A stretch of 5,848 nt of DNA, from the NCBI GenBank assembly GCA_028706735.1, contig JAQTVS010000191.1, positions 1 to 5,848 of the forward strand, written 5' to 3'. The notes beneath the pieces were generated by a model. The model saw nothing but the letters and a program-made list of their open reading frames with translations. It was not told the DNA's origin and searched no databases. This stretch comes from Thiomonas sp. GTDB taxonomy: Bacteria; Pseudomonadota; Gammaproteobacteria; Burkholderiales; Burkholderiaceae_C. The position numbers and the translations under genes were made by a program. Numbering within the stretch: the stretch's first letter is position 1; every line of letters begins with the position of its first letter. Below, piece by piece: positions 1 through 5,848 of this stretch.

Positions 1-386
1 GCGTATTGGGACAGCGCCAGCTCGTCGATCATCTGGCCCAGCACCTGGGCGCGCAGTTGCGCGGCTGACGGCAGGGTGGCGCCCGCAGCCTGCGCCTGTT
101 GGCGGGTGGCCTCGACGCGCAGCCGCAAGTCGTAGTCGGTGATCACCTGATTGCCGACGATGGCGGCGATGCCGTCGCTGGACCGCGTGCTGCCGAAGCT
201 CGATGGCAAGGCGGGCGGCGGCGCCATGGGCGGGGTGGCCGCAGTGGAGGCGCCTGGCGCGGACAGGCCCGAGCCCGCGCCCGCGCCCGCGCCGGGCGGC
301 AACCGTAGGCCCTGCGCGTGCGCACAAACGCTCACAGACGCCAGGACGGCGACCAGCAGGGTGCGAGACAAAAGGGTCTTATTCAT
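1..386 (-). CDS. surA: SurA periplasmic chaperone / peptidyl-prolyl isomerase (N-terminal part only)
   Basis: SurA carries unfolded outer-membrane proteins across the periplasm to the BAM complex; the full protein has an N-terminal chaperone domain followed by parvulin-type isomerase domains. Only the first 128 codons are here and the frame runs off the left edge, so the parvulin domains are not visible. Residues 1-24 form a classical signal peptide (MNKTLLSRT, then a hydrophobic core, cleavage likely after AHA). Residues 25-70 are an Ala/Gly/Pro-rich linker with an alternating Gly-Ala run at 32-38. The chaperone domain then begins with DGIAAIVGNQVITDYDLRLR (71-90), typical of the SurA N-domain, and continues with QLRAQVLGQMIDELAL. 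The ATG at 386-384 overlaps the end of lptD by 8 bases and has no clear Shine-Dalgarno sequence, so translational coupling is likely. Identity rests on the N-domain motif plus the lptD neighbour, a known pairing in Proteobacteria. Confidence 0.93.
   Translation of the reverse strand, partial: MNKTLLSRTLLVAVLASVSVCAHAQGLRLPPGAGAGAGSGLSAPGASTAATPPMAPPPALPSSFGSTRSSDGIAAIVGNQVITDYDLRLRVEATRQQAQAAGATLPSAAQLRAQVLGQMIDELALSQY
273..293 (-). repeat. 6-bp tandem repeat (3.5 copies) coding a Gly-Ala run in SurA
   Basis: The plus strand reads gcccgc three times followed by gcc, a perfect hexamer repeat of 3.5 copies. In surA it encodes alternating Gly and Ala at residues 32-38, inside the flexible linker between signal peptide and chaperone domain. 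Because the unit is six bases, gain or loss of copies would change linker length by two residues without shifting frame. It is short enough to be chance in GC-rich DNA. Confidence 0.7.
379..386 (-). other. lptD stop / surA start overlap (ATGAATAA)
   Basis: On the minus strand the surA ATG (386-384) lies inside the last codons of lptD, whose TAA occupies 381-379, giving an 8-base overlap read in two frames. No purine-rich ribosome-binding site is seen just upstream (the bases read CGCTTCTCCAACT). SurA synthesis therefore probably depends on ribosomes finishing lptD. The overlap is seen directly; the coupling is inferred. Confidence 0.85.
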
Positions 387-2766
387 AGTTGGAGAAGCGG
401 CTCGGGGGCGCGGTGGATTGCTTGAGGATTTGATAGCCCGGGATATTTTGCTTGAGGGCCGAAATCGGATTGTTGCCCAGCCGGGAAAAGCCGACGAGTT
501 CGAGCTGGAACAGGATGCGGGTATAGGCAGTCGCCGGGGTCAGCGAATTGCGCTGCAGCACCACGCGCCCCACCCAGCAGCCGCCGTCGTATTCGAACCC
601 CAGCAGGCCGTTGTTGAAGCGTTTGTCCAGAATGCTGTAGTTCGCCTGCCCCACCGAATACCAGCGCTGGGACAGTTGCCACTGCCAGGCGGTGTTGATG
701 TAGCGCAGCGGAATCTGCCCGGACGCGGCGCTCTGGTAGAGATAGCTGGTGCTGATGGTTTTGAACGCGTCGGGCGACCAGCGCGCGCCCGCGGCGATCT
801 GCTGGCTTTGCTTGAGCCGCATGTTGTATTGCAGCGCGGCGTTGGCGCTCCATTGCGAATTGAAGTTGACGCTGGCCAGGGCGAAGGTGTCGTTCAGCCC
901 GGCAGGAATGGGGTTGCCGCTGAGGACGACGCGCTGCGGCGCGAACAACACGCGCTGCGCCAGGGTCAGCCGTCCGAGTTCGACGCCGGTCTGCGGGTCG
1001 AGCAGGCGCGAAGTGACGCCGCCGGTGAGGTTATTGGCGTCGGCAATGCGATCAACGCCCGAGAACACGTTGCCGGTGTAAATGGTCGACAGATTCAGGT
1101 CGAGGTCGGCGCTGTCGAAATTGGGCAGGTTCTGCTGGTTGCGATACGGGGTGTAGACGTAATAGAGCCGCGGCTCCAGGGTTTGTGTGAGCGCGCGGCC
1201 GAACAGTGAAGTGGGGCGCTCGAACACCAGGCCGCTGTCGAGACTGAAGGTCGGCACTGCGCGGTCGGCGGTGGTCGCCCCGCCGGGCATCGCCGTGTCG
1301 GTGACGTAGCGGGTGAAGTTGAACGACAGCTTCGGGGTGACAAAGCCGCCGGGGCGCACCAGCGGGTAGCTGATCTGCGGGTTGAGGTAGAGCCGGTCGC
1401 CCGAAATCGCCGTGGGGTTGGTGAAGCGGGTGAGCGCCGAGTCGAACTGCCAGGACAGGCCGCTGTAGTTCGCGCTTCGCAGATGAGTGTAGAGCTGCGG
1501 CTGCTGGTTGTAGGGCACGCCAATCGGGGCCGCTGCGTTCTGCAGGGTCTGCCAGCGGTTCACGCTGAGCTGCATATAGCCCAGCGGCAGACCGTAGGTC
1601 AGGCTGCCTTGCTGCGGCAGGGTGCGGTTGGAGCCGATCACCGGGTTGACGCCGCCGAAGTCTTGCCACCAGTTGTCGTCGGACACCTGCTGATAGTTCA
1701 CTGCATAGCTCAGGCCGTGGCCGAGGCCGCCGTTTTGCTGCACATAGCCGGCCCAGCGGCTGTTGCCGTTGTCGCTGCTGTCGGAGGGCAGCAGGTCGAA
1801 CTGGCTGCGCCCGGAATAGCTCGGTTGCAGCCAGCGCGTCGCGACGCTGCCCATGAAGCCGCGGCGCAGGATGACCCGCGGCGTGACTGTGGCGTCGTAA
1901 TTCGGCGCGATGTTCCAGTAGTACGGCACCGAGAGGTCGACGCCGTTGCGGCTGTCCACGCCCAGCGTGGGCGGCAGCCAGCCAGATTTGCGCGCATCGC
2001 TCAGCGGAAAGCTGGCGTAGGGCAGCGGCAGAATGGTGGCGCCCTTGAACACCACGCGGGCATCGCGCGCCACGCCGGTGTTGTCGGCCAGGTTCAGGTC
2101 GAGATGCGTGGCCTGCACGAACCAGTCCACCGGGCTGGCGGTGCATGTGGTGTAGGTGGCGTTGTCCGCCTTGAGGTGGTCGCGGCCGAGGAAGTCGATG
2201 GTGTCGGCGTGGCCGTGCCCCTGCGTGACGCGGAAGTAATAGTCGGCATCGGGCATCTGGCCGCGATAGGTGTCGAGCTGCATGCGCAGCGCCGGGCCGG
2301 AAAACAGATTGCCGTCGCGCAGCACGCGCACGTCGCCATTGGCCACGGCCTCGTTCTCGACAAAGTAGTAGCGCAGCCGGTCGGCCTTGATCACCACGCT
2401 GTGCTTGCGCAGCTGCACGCCGCCGGTGGCGTGGACATAGACATTGTTCTGGCCCGTGATCTTGTCGGCAATGACGAACAGCGGCTCGAAGGACTCGGCC
2501 TCGGCGGGCAGGCGCTGCAGCAGATCCAGGCTGGGCGTGAGCTGCAGCGGGGCTGAGACGGCGGGCGCAGTCTCAGCGGCGCCCGGCTGTTCTGCGCGTG
2601 CCGAAGGCGTCCAGCACAGGGCAAGGGCCAGGACCAGCGGCGTCAGCCGCAAAGAAGGGTGAGCGCACCCGCACGCCCCCGCTGCGCGCAGGCGCGAGGA
2701 ACGGGACAGGGATGGGAGAGGCACGGGAATCAGGGCGGATGGCGGATGCGTCGGGGCAGTCGCCAC
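379..2766 (-). CDS. lptD: LptD, outer-membrane LPS assembly protein (OstA/Imp)
   Basis: LptD is the outer-membrane beta-barrel which, plugged by LptE, receives LPS from the LptA bridge and inserts it into the outer leaflet. The 795-residue frame fits the family. A signal peptide core lies at about 41-52, with cleavage likely after SARA (58). An LptA-like jellyroll follows at about 90-185 (PLFVIADKITGQNNVYVHAT, IKADRLRYY, NGDVRVLRDGNLFSG). The barrel starts near 245 with the signature FPLSDARKSGWLPPTLGVDS and PYYWNIAPNYDATVTPR, and runs to the C-terminus. The mature protein has just two cysteines, C208 after the jellyroll and C730 near the end (EYDGGCW), matching one inter-domain disulfide. 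The start is uncertain. The GTG at 2766 is the most upstream candidate, since an in-frame TAG lies upstream; GTG at 2724 and TTG at 2652 are alternatives, and none has a good ribosome-binding site. The TTG start would give a compact 20-residue signal peptide. The gene is first in an operon with surA. Confidence 0.96.
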   Translation of the reverse strand: MATAPTHPPSALIPVPLPSLSRSSRLRAAGACGCAHPSLRLTPLVLALALCWTPSARAEQPGAAETAPAVSAPLQLTPSLDLLQRLPAEAESFEPLFVIADKITGQNNVYVHATGGVQLRKHSVVIKADRLRYYFVENEAVANGDVRVLRDGNLFSGPALRMQLDTYRGQMPDADYYFRVTQGHGHADTIDFLGRDHLKADNATYTTCTASPVDWFVQATHLDLNLADNTGVARDARVVFKGATILPLPYASFPLSDARKSGWLPPTLGVDSRNGVDLSVPYYWNIAPNYDATVTPRVILRRGFMGSVATRWLQPSYSGRSQFDLLPSDSSDNGNSRWAGYVQQNGGLGHGLSYAVNYQQVSDDNWWQDFGGVNPVIGSNRTLPQQGSLTYGLPLGYMQLSVNRWQTLQNAAAPIGVPYNQQPQLYTHLRSANYSGLSWQFDSALTRFTNPTAISGDRLYLNPQISYPLVRPGGFVTPKLSFNFTRYVTDTAMPGGATTADRAVPTFSLDSGLVFERPTSLFGRALTQTLEPRLYYVYTPYRNQQNLPNFDSADLDLNLSTIYTGNVFSGVDRIADANNLTGGVTSRLLDPQTGVELGRLTLAQRVLFAPQRVVLSGNPIPAGLNDTFALASVNFNSQWSANAALQYNMRLKQSQQIAAGARWSPDAFKTISTSYLYQSAASGQIPLRYINTAWQWQLSQRWYSVGQANYSILDKRFNNGLLGFEYDGGCWVGRVVLQRNSLTPATAYTRILFQLELVGFSRLGNNPISALKQNIPGYQILKQSTAPPSRFSNYE

Positions 2767-2815
2767 GTGCCGGTGGAGCGCCGAAGCCCGGCGTCTGGCC
2801 GCGCGCAGCGATGCC

Positions 2816-2821
2816 TAAAAT
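2816..2821 (+). promoter_or_regulatory. Weak candidate -10 box for amgK-murU-pepP
   Basis: TAAAAT differs from the TATAAT consensus at one position and would place the transcript start near 2828, about 45 nt before the amgK ATG. The -35 position about 17 bp upstream (GTCTGG) matches poorly. It is one of the few AT-rich hexamers in the gap. If real, it lies so close to the lptD -10 on the other strand that the two polymerase sites would overlap. Confidence 0.25.
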
Positions 2822-2829
2822 GCCAGCGG

Positions 2830-2835
2830 ATTATA
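2830..2835 (-). promoter_or_regulatory. Candidate -10 box for lptD-surA
   Basis: Read on the minus strand, these bases are a perfect TATAAT, uncommon in DNA this GC-rich and correctly placed in the divergent intergenic gap. Transcription would begin near 2823, giving a leader of about 57 nt to the GTG at 2766. I could not find a convincing TTGACA-like -35 at spacings of 16-18 bp (at best two of six bases match), so the promoter may be weak, activator-dependent, or misassigned. Confidence 0.45.
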
Positions 2836-2851
2836 GGGAGCGCTTCCTCCC
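2836..2851. repeat. Short inverted repeat in the divergent promoter region
   Basis: GGGAG (2836-2840) and CTCCC (2847-2851) are inverted around a 6-base spacer, directly beside the candidate lptD -10 box, within that promoter's -10/-35 spacer. It could be a small operator half-site pair, or a weak hairpin in the amgK leader RNA. With five-base arms it may be chance; no regulator is recognised. Confidence 0.2.
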
Positions 2852-2872
2852 TGCATCGGCCGCCTCCACTCC

Positions 2873-3901
2873 ATGACTTCCGCCTCATCCAACACACGCG
2901 CCCAGGCGCTTGAACACTGGCTGCAACGCATCGCACCGAGTCACGGCTTGCAGCCTGAAAGCTTGCAACCTGCATCGAGCGATGCCAGCTTCCGCCGCTA
3001 CTTCCGCGTCCAGGCCGACAAGGGTTCGCTGATCGTCATGGACGCGCCTCCGCCGCGGGAAAACGTGCGGCCCTTCGTGCGCGTCGCGCACCTGCTGGCC
3101 GAGGGCGGTCTGCAGGCGCCACGTGTGCTGGAGCAGGACGTGGAGCAGGGCTTTTTGCTGCTCACCGATCTGGGCAACACCACCTATCTACAGGCCATCA
3201 CCGCCCAGCCCGATCGTGCCGATGACCTGATGCGCAGCGCGCTGGACGCTCTGGTCACGCTGCAGCGCATCGACGGCGCGGGCGTGGTTCCGGCTTACGA
3301 CGCAGCCCTGCTGCGGCGCGAACTCGATCTGTTCCCGGAGTGGTTCGTGCTGCGCCACCACGGCCATGCGCTGACCGATTCACAGAGCGCCGCATTGCAA
3401 AATATTTTTGCCGCGCTGATCGCCAATAACCTGGCGCAGCCGCAGGTGCTGGTCCACCGCGACTGGCACAGCCGCAATCTGATGGTCACGCCAGAGCGCA
3501 ACCCCGGCGTGCTCGACTTTCAAGACGCGGTGACCGGCCCCATCACCTACGACCTGGTTTCGCTGCTGCGCGACGCCTACATCGCCTGGCCCGAGGAGCG
3601 GCAGCTCGACTGGGCCATCCGCTACTGGGAGCGCGCGCGCAAGGCCGGGCTGCCGGTCGCGGCAGACGCCGCAGACTTCTATCGCGACCTCGACTGGATG
3701 GGCCTGCAGCGTGCGCTCAAGGTGCTGGGCATTTTCGCCCGGCTGCATCACCGCGACGGCAAGGCGCAGTACCTCGGTGATCTGCCCTTGGTGCTGCAGC
3801 ACACTCGGCTGGTGGCGGCGCGCTACGGCGCCTTCAAGCCCCTGCTGCAACTGCTCGACCAGATCGAGCAGCGCAGCCCGTTGGCGGGTTACACCTTCTG
3901 A
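2873..3901 (+). CDS. amgK: AmgK, anomeric MurNAc/GlcNAc kinase (aminoglycoside phosphotransferase fold)
   Basis: AmgK phosphorylates the anomeric hydroxyl of N-acetylmuramate (and N-acetylglucosamine) with ATP, giving MurNAc alpha-1-phosphate for MurU in cytoplasmic peptidoglycan recycling. The 342-residue protein is a full-length APH/choline-kinase-fold protein. SSDASFRRYFRV (35-46) is the nucleotide-loop region and is followed by LIVMDAPPPRENV (53-65), typical of this family. The catalytic loop is HRDWHSRNLMV (195-205), with D197 as predicted base and N202 as metal ligand; DFQD (215-218) is the second metal motif, followed by GPITYDLVSLLRD. ATG 2873 is the only ordinary start before an in-frame TAG at 2834-2836. 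No clear ribosome-binding site is seen. MurU begins 2 bp after the stop, which argues strongly for AmgK over an antibiotic-modifying or other APH-fold kinase. Substrate specificity is inferred from family and context. Confidence 0.9.
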   Translation: MTSASSNTRAQALEHWLQRIAPSHGLQPESLQPASSDASFRRYFRVQADKGSLIVMDAPPPRENVRPFVRVAHLLAEGGLQAPRVLEQDVEQGFLLLTDLGNTTYLQAITAQPDRADDLMRSALDALVTLQRIDGAGVVPAYDAALLRRELDLFPEWFVLRHHGHALTDSQSAALQNIFAALIANNLAQPQVLVHRDWHSRNLMVTPERNPGVLDFQDAVTGPITYDLVSLLRDAYIAWPEERQLDWAIRYWERARKAGLPVAADAADFYRDLDWMGLQRALKVLGIFARLHHRDGKAQYLGDLPLVLQHTRLVAARYGAFKPLLQLLDQIEQRSPLAGYTF

Positions 3902-3903
3902 GC

Positions 3904-4599
3904 ATGCGGGCGATGATCCTCGCCGCCGGGCGCGGCCAGCGCATGCGGCCGCTCACCGACGACCAGCCCAAGCCGCTGCTCGCCGTGGGCGGCAAGCCGC
4001 TGATCCGTTGGCAGATCGAGCGATTGGCGGCGGGCGGCTGGCGCGACATGGTCATCAACACCGGCTGGCTGGGAGCGCAGATCCCCGCCGCGCTGGGCGA
4101 CGGTTCCGCGTTCGGCGTGCGCCTACGCTACTCGGCAGAACCGGACGATGCCTACGAAACCGGTGGCGGCATCGCCACCGCCCTGCCGCTGCTCGGCGAT
4201 GCGCCGTTCGTCGTGGTCAGCGGCGACATCTACACCACCTTCGATTACGCCAGCCTGCAGCCGGTGGCGCGACAGATCGCCGCCGATCCGCAGCACACCG
4301 CGGCACATCTGGTGCTCACCCCCAACCCGGAACACAACCGCGCGGGCGACATGGCGCTGGACGCCGGGGGGCGCGTCCGGCGCGAAGGCGCGCGACTCAA
4401 TTACGGCAATATCGGCGTGTTTCACCCCGCGCTGTTCGCGGGGCAGCCCCGCGCGCAGGCCTGGAAGCTCTTCCCCTGGCTTTACGCAGCAGCCGATGCC
4501 GGGCGGGTGAGCGGCGAAGTGTTCAGCGGCCCCTGGCACAACGTCGGCACGCCCGAACAGCTGGCCGCGCTGGATGCGCAATTGCGCGGCAAAGACTAG
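3904..4599 (+). CDS. murU: MurU, N-acetylmuramate alpha-1-phosphate uridylyltransferase
   Basis: MurU transfers UMP from UTP to MurNAc alpha-1-phosphate, releasing pyrophosphate and giving UDP-MurNAc, which re-enters peptidoglycan synthesis downstream of MurA/MurB. The 231-residue protein is a single nucleotidyltransferase domain, near the family's usual size. The nucleotide-binding signature is MILAAGRGQRMRPLTD (4-19) with QPKPLL (21-26). ETGGGI (85-90) is a substrate-loop motif, and SGDIYTTFDY (106-115) carries the predicted metal-binding D108. The end has WHNVGTPEQLAALD, as in sugar-phosphate nucleotidyltransferases. The start at 3904 matches the usual family opening (M-x-A-M-I-L-A-A-G); the ATG at 3913 is an alternative that would still leave the motif intact. 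It follows the amgK stop by 2 bp, so translational coupling is likely. A general NDP-sugar pyrophosphorylase role cannot be excluded by sequence alone, but the AmgK neighbour makes MurU the best call. Confidence 0.9.
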   Translation: MRAMILAAGRGQRMRPLTDDQPKPLLAVGGKPLIRWQIERLAAGGWRDMVINTGWLGAQIPAALGDGSAFGVRLRYSAEPDDAYETGGGIATALPLLGDAPFVVVSGDIYTTFDYASLQPVARQIAADPQHTAAHLVLTPNPEHNRAGDMALDAGGRVRREGARLNYGNIGVFHPALFAGQPRAQAWKLFPWLYAAADAGRVSGEVFSGPWHNVGTPEQLAALDAQLRGKD

Positions 4600-4637
4600 G
4601 CTTGCACTCATCCACGATTCATCATTCAGGCCCCTTC

Positions 4638-5848
4638 ATGCCCGACTCCAATCTGCTTGCCCGCTGCGCTGCGCGCCGCGCCGAAGTCGTCCGCCGGCTT
4701 GCCGCTGCCGGTGGCGGCGTGGCCCTGCTGCCCACCGCCCCCGAGGCCCTGCGCAACCGCGACGCCGACTACCCCTACCGCCACGACAGCTACTTCTACT
4801 ACCTCACCGGCTTCACCGAGCCGCACAGCCTGCTGGTGCTGCAGGCCACCGCCTGCGGACAGAGCCGCAGCGTGCTGTTCTGCCGGGACAAGGACATGGA
4901 GCGTGAAATCTGGGACGGCTTCCGCTGGGGCCCCGAGGCTGCGCGCGCGACCTTTGGCTTCGACGCCGCGCTGTCCATCAACAGCCTCGATGCCGAGCTG
5001 CCCAAACTGCTTGCCGACCAACCCGCTGTGTGGTGGCCTTTTGCCGTGCATACGGGACTGGAAACCCGGGTGGAGAGTTGGCTGGCCGCCGTGCGTGCAC
5101 AAGCCCGCACCGGGGTGAGCGCGCCGCGCACCCAGCACGATCTGTGCGCCGTCCTCGACGAGATGCGCCTGTTCAAAGATCCATATGAACTGGGCGTGAT
5201 CCGCCGCGCCTCGGCCATTTCCGCGCAGGGCCACATCCGCGCCATGCAGGCCAGCCGCAGCGGTCTGCGCCAGCCGCCGCCGCAAGGCCTGCGCGAATAT
5301 CACCTCGAAGCCGAGTTGCTGCACACCTTCCGCCAGGGCGGATCGCAAGCCCCGGCCTATGGCTCCATCGTCGCCGCAGGCGCCAACGCCTGCGTGCTGC
5401 ACTACCGCGCGAGCGATGCGCCAGTGCGCGCAGGTGACCTGGTGCTGATCGACGCGGCCTGCGAGCTTGACGGCTACGCCAGCGACATCACCCGCACCTT
5501 CCCCGCCGACGGCCGCTTCACCGGCCCGCAGCGCGCGCTGTACGACGTGGTGCTGGCCGCGCAATCCGCCGCGCTCGATGCCTCCATCGCGGGCGCGCGC
5601 TTCACCGATCCGCACGACGCCGCGTTGCGCGTGCTGGCGCAGGGCCTGCTCGACCACGGCCTGATCTCCCGCGACACGGCTTCCGATGCGGACGCCGTCA
5701 TCGCCACCGGCGCCTACAAGCGCTTCTACATGCACCGCACCAGCCACTGGATGGGCATGGACGTGCACGACTGCGGCGACTATGCCGAGCCAGACGAGGC
5801 CATCGAAATCCAGCCCGATGGCAGCCGCAAGCGCCCGGCGCGCATCCC
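4638..5848 (+). CDS. pepP: PepP, Xaa-Pro aminopeptidase (aminopeptidase P), C-terminus cut by window
   Basis: Aminopeptidase P is a cytoplasmic di-manganese enzyme that removes the N-terminal residue from peptides with proline in position two. The frame is open for 403 codons to the window end, with no stop seen. Residues about 8-150 are the AMP_N domain (RRAEVVRRL, NRDADYPYRHDSYFYYLTGF, DKDMEREIWDGFRWGPE). From about 175 the pita-bread metallopeptidase domain follows: EMRLFKDPYELGVIRRAS, then ANACVLHYR with H255, IDAACELDGYASDITRTF with predicted metal ligands D272 and D283, and HRTSHWMGMDVHD with ligand H370 and conserved H377. The two glutamate ligands expected further on lie beyond the window. 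Start ATG 4638 has a modest AGG at 4628-4630, seven bases upstream. It lies 38 bp after murU with no terminator, so it is probably co-transcribed. No functional tie to cell-wall recycling is evident. Confidence 0.93.
   Translation, partial: MPDSNLLARCAARRAEVVRRLAAAGGGVALLPTAPEALRNRDADYPYRHDSYFYYLTGFTEPHSLLVLQATACGQSRSVLFCRDKDMEREIWDGFRWGPEAARATFGFDAALSINSLDAELPKLLADQPAVWWPFAVHTGLETRVESWLAAVRAQARTGVSAPRTQHDLCAVLDEMRLFKDPYELGVIRRASAISAQGHIRAMQASRSGLRQPPPQGLREYHLEAELLHTFRQGGSQAPAYGSIVAAGANACVLHYRASDAPVRAGDLVLIDAACELDGYASDITRTFPADGRFTGPQRALYDVVLAAQSAALDASIAGARFTDPHDAALRVLAQGLLDHGLISRDTASDADAVIATGAYKRFYMHRTSHWMGMDVHDCGDYAEPDEAIEIQPDGSRKRPARI

Larger units (their letters stand above)
2811..2876 (+). 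other. Possible 21-codon ORF ending in an ATGA overlap with amgK
   Basis: An ATG at 2811, with a second in-frame ATG at 2820, opens a 21- or 18-codon frame (MPKMPADYRERF...) whose TGA stop at 2874-2876 overlaps the amgK ATG as ATGA. That overlap is a classic coupling arrangement, and amgK itself lacks a clear ribosome-binding site. Against it, neither ATG has a Shine-Dalgarno sequence, the peptide resembles nothing I know, and a transcript starting at about 2828 would exclude both start codons. It is recorded as a possibility only. Confidence 0.15.

Noticed and set aside
151..1209. Long plus-strand ORF (352 codons) antisense to lptD and surA
   Set aside because: It lies opposite two well-recognised genes, its translation is compositionally odd (Arg/Ala/Val/Gly-rich) with no recognisable motif, and long antisense frames are expected in GC-rich coding DNA.
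1483..2556. Long plus-strand ORF (357 codons) antisense to lptD
   Set aside because: This is a shadow of lptD codon bias: the translation is Val/Ala/His/Gln-rich without domain motifs and has no visible ribosome-binding site, whereas the minus-strand frame carries clear LptD signatures.
2823..2872. Possible sigma-E type promoter for lptD-surA (as known in E. coli)
   Set aside because: I looked on the minus strand for a GGAACTT-like -35; the nearest is GGAAGCG, with no TCnnA-like -10 at suitable spacing, so there is no support.
2598..2876. Plus-strand 92-codon ORF spanning the lptD signal-peptide region and the divergent gap
   Set aside because: Most of it is antisense to lptD and has no family resemblance. 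Only its last 21 codons fall outside lptD, and those are listed separately as a weak possibility.
2873..3901. Aminoglycoside-resistance phosphotransferase
   Set aside because: The fold matches, but the MDAPP motif, adjacent murU and the lptD-divergent context fit the AmgK cell-wall kinase, and nothing nearby suggests a resistance cassette or mobile element.
4600..4637. Possible terminator between murU and pepP
   Set aside because: The 38-bp spacer shows no GC-rich inverted repeat followed by a T run, so termination there is not supported.
4626..5768. Long minus-strand ORF (380 codons) antisense to pepP
   Set aside because: The opposite strand encodes an unmistakable aminopeptidase P with metal-ligand motifs; the antisense product is low-complexity Ala/Gly/Val and is explained by GC-rich third positions.

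Overview
The window reads as ordinary chromosomal core DNA from a high-GC Gram-negative bacterium. The gene order and protein styles point to Betaproteobacteria, probably Burkholderiales. That placement is inference from family resemblance and synteny, because no rRNA or other taxonomic marker is present. Outer-membrane assembly genes establish a diderm. I see no mobile element, CRISPR array, tRNA, rRNA or phage gene, and no clear break in base composition or coding style.

Layout: two divergent operons leave a short intergenic region at about 2767-2872. Leftward (minus strand) are lptD (379-2766), the outer-membrane LPS translocon, and surA (386 to beyond position 1), the periplasmic chaperone/PPIase; they overlap by 8 bases. 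Rightward (plus strand) are amgK (2873-3901), a sugar kinase for N-acetylmuramate/N-acetylglucosamine; murU (3904-4599), the uridylyltransferase that makes UDP-MurNAc; and pepP (4638 to beyond 5848), Xaa-Pro aminopeptidase. Gaps are 2 bp and 38 bp, with no terminator between them. The first and last genes are cut by the window edges.

How they work together: SurA escorts outer-membrane beta-barrels, including LptD, through the periplasm, and LptD inserts LPS into the outer leaflet. AmgK and MurU act in sequence in the cytoplasm to return cell-wall MurNAc to UDP-MurNAc, bypassing the fosfomycin-sensitive MurA step. The divergent region thus sits between an outer-membrane module and a peptidoglycan-recycling module, an arrangement also known from Pseudomonas. 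PepP has no obvious link to either pathway.

I did not find a convincing undescribed system. The points worth a second look are the lptD start and long N-region, a two-cysteine LptD, a very compact divergent promoter region with a possible tiny ORF overlapping the amgK start, and a short tandem repeat in the SurA linker.
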